A stretch of DNA of 32,764 bases, from contig NZ_BAGN01000044.1 in NCBI RefSeq assembly GCF_000308835.1, forward strand, positions 1 through 32,764. Reading direction: 5' to 3'. How positions within the stretch are numbered: the stretch's first letter is position 1; each line of letters opens with the position of its first letter. Under the pieces are notes generated by a model that worked only from the letters and a program-made list of their open reading frames with translations, was not told where the DNA came from and did not search any database. The position numbers and the translations under genes are program-made. Shown here piece by piece: positions 1-6,353 of this stretch. Source of the stretch: Nocardia vinacea NBRC 16497 (GTDB taxonomy: Bacteria > Actinomycetota > Actinomycetes > Mycobacteriales > Mycobacteriaceae).

Positions 1-1
1 A

Positions 2-907
2 CCGATGCCGCCGGAACCCCCGGTGCCACCGACCACGCCGACGACACCGGTACCTCCGACGACACCAGTACCTCCGACGACACCAGTACCTCCGACGACA
101 CCAGTACCTCCGACGACAGCGGTACCTCCGGCACCACCGCTGACGCCGGCGCCCCCGTTCCCCCCGACCACGCCGGAACCCCCGCAACCCCCAACGTTCC
201 CACCCCACGACCCGACGACACCCCCGCACGACCGGGTACACCCGCCGTCATCAGGCCACCCGTCGGAACCTCCGAACCGCCCGGGTACGCCCGTGCCTTC
301 GGAGCCATACGACCAGCACCACTCCGGTGCCCCACTGTCTCCCGGCTGGCCCGACGCATCCCACCAACCGATCAATCCCGTTGCACCGCAACAAGACCCG
401 ACTACTCAAACAAGTCTACCGCCGATGACACCCCCGCCCATCGGCGCACCACCGTCACCCACTCGAAACCGCCAAGGTTCCAACGGCCATCGCAACCGCC
501 CATCCCAGAACGGCAACAGCGCAACCCTTTTCGTCCAACCCTTCTCCGGCTTCGGAGTGCCCGCACACTTCGACCCGGAAACCGGTGCACTCCAAGCTGT
601 CGGCGGCGGAATCGGCCCGCAACTCGGCGTATACGGCGATCTCGGTGACACACCGGTCGTCTTCTACCGCGACCCTTCCGGCCTCGCCCTACGCGTCGGC
701 GACAACACCATCAACCTCGACACCCCCCTCGTCGCAATCGAATGGGAACCCGTAGAGAACCGCCGAACCCGCTTCGCCGTCACCGCCTCCGGCACCGTGG
801 TCTGCCAGCTCCTGTACCGCTCGCTCCCACCCGAACTCGACCTGGGCCGCCTGATCCACGACGTCTGCGCCACCCCCACCCGCCGCACCCAAATCTTCAC
901 CCGCTGA
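2..907 (+). CDS. 3' part of a Pro/Thr-repeat protein of unknown function (5' end outside window)
   Basis: The frame is open to the left edge, so this is probably the C-terminal part of a longer protein; an ATG at 5 lies in the frame but has no visible ribosome binding site. About 165 residues are dominated by Pro, Thr and Ser, beginning with a tandem TTPVPP-type hexapeptide, as in a wall-spanning or flexible linker. The last 125 or so residues look folded: they contain alternating hydrophobic stretches, a GVYGDLGDTPVVFYRDPSG segment, an IEWEP segment and two cysteines (in VVCQLL and HDVCAT). I do not recognise this C-terminal domain. The layout, a long linker followed by a compact C-terminal module, would suit a surface protein or a polymorphic-toxin tip, but nothing catalytic is visible. 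The next gene, a lipoprotein, starts about 190 bases downstream. Confidence 0.6.
   Translation, partial: PMPPEPPVPPTTPTTPVPPTTPVPPTTPVPPTTPVPPTTAVPPAPPLTPAPPFPPTTPEPPQPPTFPPHDPTTPPHDRVHPPSSGHPSEPPNRPGTPVPSEPYDQHHSGAPLSPGWPDASHQPINPVAPQQDPTTQTSLPPMTPPPIGAPPSPTRNRQGSNGHRNRPSQNGNSATLFVQPFSGFGVPAHFDPETGALQAVGGGIGPQLGVYGDLGDTPVVFYRDPSGLALRVGDNTINLDTPLVAIEWEPVENRRTRFAVTASGTVVCQLLYRSLPPELDLGRLIHDVCATPTRRTQIFTR
41..130 (+). repeat. 18-bp tandem repeat, five copies, coding
   Basis: Five consecutive 18-bp units (41-58, 59-76, 77-94, 95-112, 113-130) share the core ACGACACCAGTACCTCCG. The three central copies are identical and the outer two differ by one or two bases. In frame they encode repeated TTPVPP. 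The near-identity of the middle copies suggests recent slippage, so copy number may vary between strains. Confidence 0.9.
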
Positions 908-1101
908 CCCATGGCGCACCGCATCCCACAACCGCGAAAGTTTCGGGAACTGCTCGCGCATCTGGGACCAGGTCCGGCGCAATCGCCGCTGTAGTGGCTG
1001 GTGGGTGCCAATGCTCGATCAGGTATCCGTGCAGGTCGGCCAGCTAATTCGCCTGGGGTACCGCACAATTGGGTACCGATGAAGGTATGCCGAAGGAAGT
1101 C

Positions 1102-1755
1102 ATGAATACACGCAAGCTCCTGCTGGTGTCATTGGTGTTCGTGCCGCTGTTGACAGCTGGTTGCGCACACCAGAATTCGAAACCCATCTCCCAGGCCGTG
1201 CCGCATCCGCCCGCCGCGCACGAGGCCGCGCGGGTGCCGGTCGGTCCGGGCCCGTCGGGGACCTATACGGTACAGCCGCAACCGGCCGAGGGCAGCTGCC
1301 ATTTCGGCAAGTCCGCCAGCGGGCAGCCGCTACCGGATCCGGGGTGCACCCCGGGCGCGACCAACCCCAAGGTCACCGCCGATACCTTGGGTAGCACCAT
1401 TTGCGCCAGCGGCTACACCTCCTCGATCCGCCCGCCGGCCAACATCACCAACCGGGAAAAGGACGCCAACGCCAAGTCTTACGGCTACAGCGGCCCTCTG
1501 CACGATGCCGAATACGACCATCTGGTCTCGCTGGAACTCGGCGGCGACCCCAACGATCCGCGCAACCTGTGGGTGGAGCCGCCTTCCCCCGACCACAAGC
1601 CCGGTTCCGGACCCAACAACCCGAAGGACACCGTCGAGAACCAGCTGCATTCGCTGGTGTGCTCGGGCAAGGTGGCACTGACCGACGCCCAGGACGCCAT
1701 CGTCGCCGATTGGACCACCGCGCTGTCCACCGTCGGCCACCCCGACGGGAAGTAA
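1102..1755 (+). CDS. Secreted lipoprotein with HNH-like motif
   Basis: I chose ATG 1102 because GAAGGAAG lies just before it and it gives a clean signal peptide. In-frame TTG 1069 and ATG 1087 would add a charged extension. From 1102 the product has 217 residues: a short Asn-Thr-Arg-Lys n-region, a hydrophobic core (6-17) and the lipobox LTAGC with the lipidated Cys at 21. A Pro/Ala-rich linker follows. The C-terminal half carries YDHLVSLELGGDPNDPRNLW (Asp139-His140 and the downstream Asn), which resembles the DH...N pattern of HNH/endonuclease-VII-like folds found in small secreted proteins of actinobacteria and proteobacteria. Two cysteines (in STICAS and LVCSGK) could form a disulfide. Nuclease activity is an inference; many family members are uncharacterised. 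The protein should be anchored on the outer face of the membrane. Confidence 0.7.
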   Translation: MNTRKLLLVSLVFVPLLTAGCAHQNSKPISQAVPHPPAAHEAARVPVGPGPSGTYTVQPQPAEGSCHFGKSASGQPLPDPGCTPGATNPKVTADTLGSTICASGYTSSIRPPANITNREKDANAKSYGYSGPLHDAEYDHLVSLELGGDPNDPRNLWVEPPSPDHKPGSGPNNPKDTVENQLHSLVCSGKVALTDAQDAIVADWTTALSTVGHPDGK

Positions 1756-1927
1756 TGGTGCACGGCCAATAGTGAGTGGGATGGAGCTCTTGCTTCAGGG
1801 ACGGTTAAGCGGTGGGCTTTCGTGAATCGCGTATCTCGGCGCTGTGCCAGGATAGGAACGGTAATAGGCTCGGGCACTGTGCGTGCGTTCCCATGCGTGG
1901 TGCACAGATGAGGGAGATTGCGGCAAC

Positions 1928-3565
1928 GTGACCACACCTGATGGCGAAGCACCCGGCGACAAGTCGAATAAAGAGCCGACCCCGAATCACGAGCAGCGCG
2001 CGGCGGTACCGGATGGCGACGCGGAGTTCATGGCCGAGTTCATGAAGGCCTTCGAGGCGGCCGACGCCAATCCCGCCGACGCCAACCTCGCTGACGCCAA
2101 CCCCGCCGAGGACGAGCAAGAAGACGAAGACGCCCCCGACATCGGCTTCGCTCTCGACGAACCGGTAGACGTCGCCGAGCAAGCCAGACAGCTCATGCGC
2201 CGGATCGCCCGCGCACTCGCCGCCGGTGGGCCACCGGGCTGGCGGCGCCTGGAGGCCGTCTTCGCGATGACCACGAGCACCGAAATCGGGTTGGTGACCT
2301 TCGTCGATGACGAGCAGCGCGAGGCGCGGGTCCAGCCTGCCGATGAGGTGGTCGAACTGGTCCGCGAACAGCGGCATCTTTCGGCCCAATTGAGCGATGG
2401 CCCCTGGTGGCGGCTGTTGATCGAGTTGGCGAACACCGGCGAGATCGAGGTCGATTACGACTATGGTGACGAGCCCTTCCCGGACGATCACCTATTCCTT
2501 CCCGAGGTCTATCTCGCGGATTTGCAGGCGTATCCGCGCGATCGATTGCCGGTTTGGCTCGCGGCCTATGTCGGCCACGGTGACCGGCAATCGCGCCCGG
2601 CGGCCGCAGCGGCCGCGCAGGCCAGGGCGGACCGGGAGACCGGTGTGCGCCCGGTGCTATCCGAGCGGGACTTTCCGGCCTTCCCGGTGATGTCGGCCCG
2701 CTGGGCGATCATCGCGGCTGCTTTCGTGGCCGCCGGATCACAGTGGGGGCCAAGGGTTTTGCCCGCGCTCGGCTGGTTCGAAGGTTCGAAACGCAGCGGG
2801 TCGACCCTGTATGCCCTGCCGGGTGGTCGCGCGGTGCTGTCCGGTGGCGTGTGGAATTCGCCCGAACTCGATGCCGTCTACAACGGCGCGACGCCGATGC
2901 CCGCACTGTATGCCGGCGCCCCGGAGTGGGTTGCCAATCCGGTGCTGAATCCGCGTGCGGCCAGCGGGTTGTTGTCGTTCTGCTATTGGTGGGACGGCGG
3001 TCGGTGGTACCGCGGCGAGTCGCCGACCGCGGACCGGCTCAGCGAAGCGGTGCCCGGCATCTGGACCTCCGATACGGTGGCCGGCGTGGTCGCGGGGTTG
3101 GTCGCGGAGCAGCCGAGCGATGGGCAGCGCGCGGCGGTGGCGAATCTGGTGTCGGCGGCGGAAATCGGTGTGGTAACCCGGGATACGCTCGTCGAGGTCT
3201 TCGGCGACGACGGCACCTTCGATATCGACAGCGCCCTCTATCAGCTCACGCTGGCCGGTGTGACGATCACCTTGCCGGAGCCGATCTCGCGTGATGCCGC
3301 GATCGCCCAGGTCCGCCAGTTCATCCTGGATCAGAACGTGGACACGACCGGCTATCCGCTGGAAAATCTGCGCGCAGACCGGATCAGCGTCGGCTGGATG
3401 GTGTACGTGCCGACCGAACCCGGTGAGATCTCGATCGGGCGCGCGATCTTCTATGTCGCCGATGACGGTGTGCTGGAACAATCTTCGTCATCGGTGGCAC
3501 CGTCGGTCTATGTCGCGGAGTTCGAGCAGCGCTTCCAGCAGCGGCACGGTTCAGTGCAGACCTAG
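1928..3565 (+). CDS. Multidomain YezG/DUF600-like and Imm35-like protein (putative immunity or ESX-linked)
   Basis: GTG 1928 is preferred over ATG 1883 because GAGGGAGA precedes it at a workable distance, giving 545 residues. After an acidic, repetitive tail (ADANPADANLADANPAEDEQ) come four regions. (1) Residues about 75-215 contain WWRLL, DYDYGDEPFP and YPRDRLPVWL, as in YezG/DUF600 immunity proteins. (2) About 255-370 hold GWFEGS, GGRAVLSGGVW, LYAGAPEWV and FCYWWDGGRWYRGES, a domain I cannot name. (3) About 380-450 is a helical segment. (4) About 457-545 contain DTTGYPLENL, GWMVYVP and a closing VYVAEFEQRF, resembling the Imm35/YrhB immunity fold. No signal peptide or membrane segment is visible, so it is probably cytosolic. 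A shorter paralogue lies at 4829. YezG proteins neutralise WXG/LXG toxins in Firmicutes; that role here is inferred from fold resemblance only. Confidence 0.65.
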   Translation: MTTPDGEAPGDKSNKEPTPNHEQRAAVPDGDAEFMAEFMKAFEAADANPADANLADANPAEDEQEDEDAPDIGFALDEPVDVAEQARQLMRRIARALAAGGPPGWRRLEAVFAMTTSTEIGLVTFVDDEQREARVQPADEVVELVREQRHLSAQLSDGPWWRLLIELANTGEIEVDYDYGDEPFPDDHLFLPEVYLADLQAYPRDRLPVWLAAYVGHGDRQSRPAAAAAAQARADRETGVRPVLSERDFPAFPVMSARWAIIAAAFVAAGSQWGPRVLPALGWFEGSKRSGSTLYALPGGRAVLSGGVWNSPELDAVYNGATPMPALYAGAPEWVANPVLNPRAASGLLSFCYWWDGGRWYRGESPTADRLSEAVPGIWTSDTVAGVVAGLVAEQPSDGQRAAVANLVSAAEIGVVTRDTLVEVFGDDGTFDIDSALYQLTLAGVTITLPEPISRDAAIAQVRQFILDQNVDTTGYPLENLRADRISVGWMVYVPTEPGEISIGRAIFYVADDGVLEQSSSSVAPSVYVAEFEQRFQQRHGSVQT

Positions 3566-4227
3566 GATCCGTCGGTGCGCCAGCGATAGCCGAAGCCGCG
3601 GATGGTGGTGATCAAGCCGGGCCGGTCGAGTTTCGCGCGCAATCCGGCCATATGCACATCAAGTGCCCGCGATACCGAGGCCGATGAGTCGCCCCAGATG
3701 CGGTCCATCAGCTCTTGCCTGCTGACGGCGGTATCGGGTCGCTCCGCCAGGATCCGAACCAGCTGGAACTCCTTGTGGGTCAGCATGATCGGCACCCCGG
3801 CCACCTGGACCTGCCGGGCTATCAGATCGACCCGAACATCCTGGGAGACAACCGCTTCCACGGGCGAGGTGTGGATCACGACGCGACGGGTGACCGTCTC
3901 CAGCCGCGCGACCAGCTCCGCGATGCGCGGCGGTTTCACCAGGTAGTCGTCCGCGCCGGAGCGCAGCGCGAGCACCACGGTGCGCTCACCGGCCCGTGCG
4001 GTGAGGATCAGTACGGGTACCGAGCTGACTGCACGCAGCCGCCGCAACACCTCCAACCCGTCCATATCCGGTAGTCCGAGATCGAGGATCACCGCGTCGT
4101 AGTCGCGGTGGGTACGTAGTAGGTCTGCGCCGCGCCGCTTGCGGTCGACGAGATAGCCGCGAGCGGCGAGCGCGGCCTGCAGCGCTTCCCCGACTCCGTC
4201 ATCGTCTTCCACCAGCACAAGCCGCAC
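3562..4227 (-). CDS. OmpR/PhoB-family response regulator
   Basis: The start is GTG 4227, with GAGGATC about nine bases before it; the longer open frame upstream has no receiver homology. The 221-residue product has the normal family length. The receiver domain (1-115) shows acidic Glu-Asp-Asp-Asp near residue 7, the phosphoacceptor Asp in VILDLGLPDMDG and the conserved Lys in LVKPP. The winged-helix DNA-binding domain (about 125-220) shows LTHKEFQLVRILAE, SRQELMDRIWGD, VSRALDVHMAGLRAKL and the wing signature TTIRGFGYRW. It should act as a phosphorylation-dependent transcription factor. No histidine kinase is encoded beside it, so within this window it is an orphan. Its last four bases overlap the 3' end of the convergent gene 1928-3565 at a shared CTAG. 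Its targets are unknown. Confidence 0.9.
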   Translation of the reverse strand: MRLVLVEDDDGVGEALQAALAARGYLVDRKRRGADLLRTHRDYDAVILDLGLPDMDGLEVLRRLRAVSSVPVLILTARAGERTVVLALRSGADDYLVKPPRIAELVARLETVTRRVVIHTSPVEAVVSQDVRVDLIARQVQVAGVPIMLTHKEFQLVRILAERPDTAVSRQELMDRIWGDSSASVSRALDVHMAGLRAKLDRPGLITTIRGFGYRWRTDGS

Positions 4228-4507
4228 GCGCCGATCCTCGCAAAGCGAAGGTTCGACGCGCAGCCGTTTGCGGATAGCCATGCCCGAGGCGCACGGCCAC
4301 CTCGGCATCGGCCTGCGCCTCGATCGCCGAGAGTGCCGGCAATGCCGAAGATGAGCATTGCGTGCGTCGGCCGATGCGGTCGGACTGCGCCTGCAGCACC
4401 ACGAATGCAAACAGCGCAATGAAATTGATCCACGCCGCGGACGGCTTGGGAGATATGCGCGGTATGGCGACGACCCCGCGCTCGCCCGTCATTTGTGTCG
4501 TAGTCAT
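4199..4507 (-). CDS. Doubtful small single-pass membrane ORF upstream of the response regulator
   Basis: ATG 4507 is preceded by AGAAGGAGATTCACA, one of the best ribosome binding sites in the window. The 102-residue frame contains one plausible membrane segment (AAWINFIALFAFVVLQAQ, about residues 28-45). It then becomes Arg/Ala/Ser-rich and overlaps the response regulator start by 29 bases. I do not recognise it. Either it is a real small membrane protein, perhaps translationally coupled to the regulator, or it is the 5' remnant of a degraded membrane protein whose reading frame has been lost after the hydrophobic stretch. The composition after residue 45 looks like out-of-frame coding DNA, which favours a remnant. 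Confidence 0.3.
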   Translation of the reverse strand: MTTTQMTGERGVVAIPRISPKPSAAWINFIALFAFVVLQAQSDRIGRRTQCSSSALPALSAIEAQADAEVAVRLGHGYPQTAARRTFALRGSARAACAGGRR

Positions 4508-4828
4508 TGTGAATCTCCTTCTGGCGCCGCACTTACCGACGTAAAAGGCGACTGCGAGTGCAGTCACAACACTTTGCCAGGGGTCCGCTCAGCCCCTCAG
4601 GAAAAAAGTCCGAATGAAATTCACGTTTCGAAAAATCGGCAGATGCCCAGGTCGGAGGTGGGATCGAATTCTTAACAGTCTCTTTAGCTAGTCGCCATCG
4701 GTAACGCGATACGGGTGCCGATCCGCGTGCCACTATCGAAAAAGACATCGGTGGCGACTGCGTGCCCAGAGCTCGAAACAACAGCGCGCGATCGGTGAAT
4801 CGGCTGTGTTGGAACAGGAACGAGAGCA
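4508..4828. other. Intergenic region between the response regulator unit and 4829
   Basis: This 321-bp stretch separates divergent units and is locally AT-richer than its surroundings. No convincing ORF was seen. It contains an 8-bp palindrome TTTCGAAA (4626-4633) and, around 4670-4692, two loosely repeated TTA...AGTC blocks (TTAACAGTC and TTAGCTAGTC) that could be tested as regulator sites. No clear sigma-70 promoter pair could be assigned on either strand. Confidence 0.4.
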
Positions 4829-6100
4829 GTGAATCAAGCATCGCGTAGCGATTCCGTGGGGGGTGGTGGTCGAGCGACGGGCGACGGACGGATCGGCGGC
4901 CCGAGTACCGCAGTCGCCGACTCCGCCGGCCGGTACGCCGACACATTGGTCTCGCGCATCGCGAGCGAGTTGGGGGAACTCGGCCCACTCGGTTGGCAGC
5001 GTCTCAACGCGGTATTCGCATTGACCGTGACCGTCGAGTCGGCGCGCGTCGAGTTCACCGGTGCGCATCGGCCGGTACGCCTGGAAGTGCCGGAGTCGGT
5101 GGTCGCGCTGGTGCGGCAGTATCGTGCCGAGATCGCCGCATCCGGCACCGAGCCGTGGTGGCGACTGTTGTTGCGGGCCAACGTATACGGTGACATCGAG
5201 GTCGATTACGACTACGGCGACGAGCCGTTCCCCGCCGATCAACTCTTTCGCCCGGAGGCGTATCGCGCCGATGTGGCGGCGTATCCGCGGCCGCGACTGC
5301 CGGTGTGGTTGGCGGCCTACATGAATCACCGTGACCGGCAGTGTCGCCGCCCGCGCCGCGCCGTGGCCGCCGCCCTCGTCGGCCGGGCGCACGGGGTGAC
5401 CGCGCGGCCGGTGGATCCGGAATTTCCGTCGTTTCCGCAGTTGTGGGCACGATGGGCGATGATTTCGGCGGCACACGTTGCCGTTTCGTCCGACCGCGGC
5501 CCCCGGGTCGTGCCGTCGAACGGCTGGTTCGAAAGCGGCGGGAACGGTAGCAGCGGCTCCACGCTGTACGCCGTGCCGGGCGGCCGAGCCGTGCTCTCGG
5601 GCGGAGTATGGGACGCACCGGCATTGAACGCGGCTTATAACGGCGGCGTCGATCTGCCGAATCTCTATGCGGGAGCGCCGGATTGGGTGACGAACTCGGT
5701 GCTGAGTCCGCGTGCGGCCGTCGGGTTGCTCTCGTTCTGCTTCTGGTGGGACGGTCAGCGGTGGTATTGTGGGGAGTCGCCCTCGGTGCAGCAGTGTGGT
5801 GTGGCAATGCCGCAAATCTGGCAGTCGCACACCGTGATCGAGACGGTGGCCCGGTTACTGTCGGGGGATCCGGGCACCCGAACACGAACCGCGGTGGCGC
5901 GCTTGCTGACCGCCGCAGAGCGCGGGGAGGTCACCCGAGAGCTGTTGGTGGACGCCTTCGGTCGCGACGGCGATCTCGAAGCCGCGACCCGTCAGCTGTC
6001 GGCGGCCGAGTTGCTCGCGCCGCGGTCGAATCGAGTCCATGCGATGGGAGTTCACCACTTGGACGGCAAACGTCCATGCGATGATCGAATTGTGCTATAG
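4829..6100 (+). CDS. Second YezG/DUF600-like paralogue, lacking the C-terminal Imm35-like domain
   Basis: GTG 4829 follows GGAACGAGA. The 423-residue product aligns along most of its length with the protein at 1928-3565. Shared blocks include GPLGWQRLNAVFALT, WWRLLL, IEVDYDYGDEPFP, RPRLPVWLAAY, GWFESG, GGRAVLSGGVWDAP, LYAGAPDWV and FCFWWDGQRWYCGES, then a helical segment. The two differ at the ends: this copy lacks the acidic repeat tail, and after RQLSAAELLAPR the sequence diverges into about 28 unrelated residues, where the paralogue continues into an Imm35-like domain. No remnant of that domain is readable in any frame up to 6350, so the loss looks like a deletion or replacement rather than a single recent frameshift. 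Function is unknown; the immunity reading rests on resemblance of the N-terminal domain to YezG. Confidence 0.65.
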   Translation: MNQASRSDSVGGGGRATGDGRIGGPSTAVADSAGRYADTLVSRIASELGELGPLGWQRLNAVFALTVTVESARVEFTGAHRPVRLEVPESVVALVRQYRAEIAASGTEPWWRLLLRANVYGDIEVDYDYGDEPFPADQLFRPEAYRADVAAYPRPRLPVWLAAYMNHRDRQCRRPRRAVAAALVGRAHGVTARPVDPEFPSFPQLWARWAMISAAHVAVSSDRGPRVVPSNGWFESGGNGSSGSTLYAVPGGRAVLSGGVWDAPALNAAYNGGVDLPNLYAGAPDWVTNSVLSPRAAVGLLSFCFWWDGQRWYCGESPSVQQCGVAMPQIWQSHTVIETVARLLSGDPGTRTRTAVARLLTAAERGEVTRELLVDAFGRDGDLEAATRQLSAAELLAPRSNRVHAMGVHHLDGKRPCDDRIVL

Positions 6101-6353
6101 CCCGAGGTCGGATGAGGCTCGGGAGGTGTGAGGGCTTCCGGGCCAACGCCCAAATCGAGACACTGCAGAGCTACTGATACATCGTTTCGCGCCCATCTGT
6201 GAACAACCCATGAGCACCAGCATGATTCACGATGAGGTCACCGACCGTTCACGCAGCTCATGGGATGATCGGTGTCGTATGTGCGCGGATGAGGGACGCG
6301 AGGGGGCGCACACCGCGCGTCGAGGCAGCACCGAGCAGGACAGGAGTTGACCA

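Noticed and set aside
1051..1081. Direct GGGTACCG repeat before the lipoprotein gene
   Set aside because: Only two 8-bp copies, which can occur by chance at this GC content; no promoter elements could be tied to it.
4733..5830. 365-residue reverse-strand open frame opposite the second YezG-like gene
   Set aside because: The + strand product has a full-length paralogue next door, which fixes the coding frame; the reverse frame is Arg/Pro/His-rich noise.
6210..6350. 46-codon + strand ORF just before the large candidate substrate
   Set aside because: No clear Shine-Dalgarno, no recognisable motif, and an Arg/Ser/Asp-rich composition; more likely untranslated leader.
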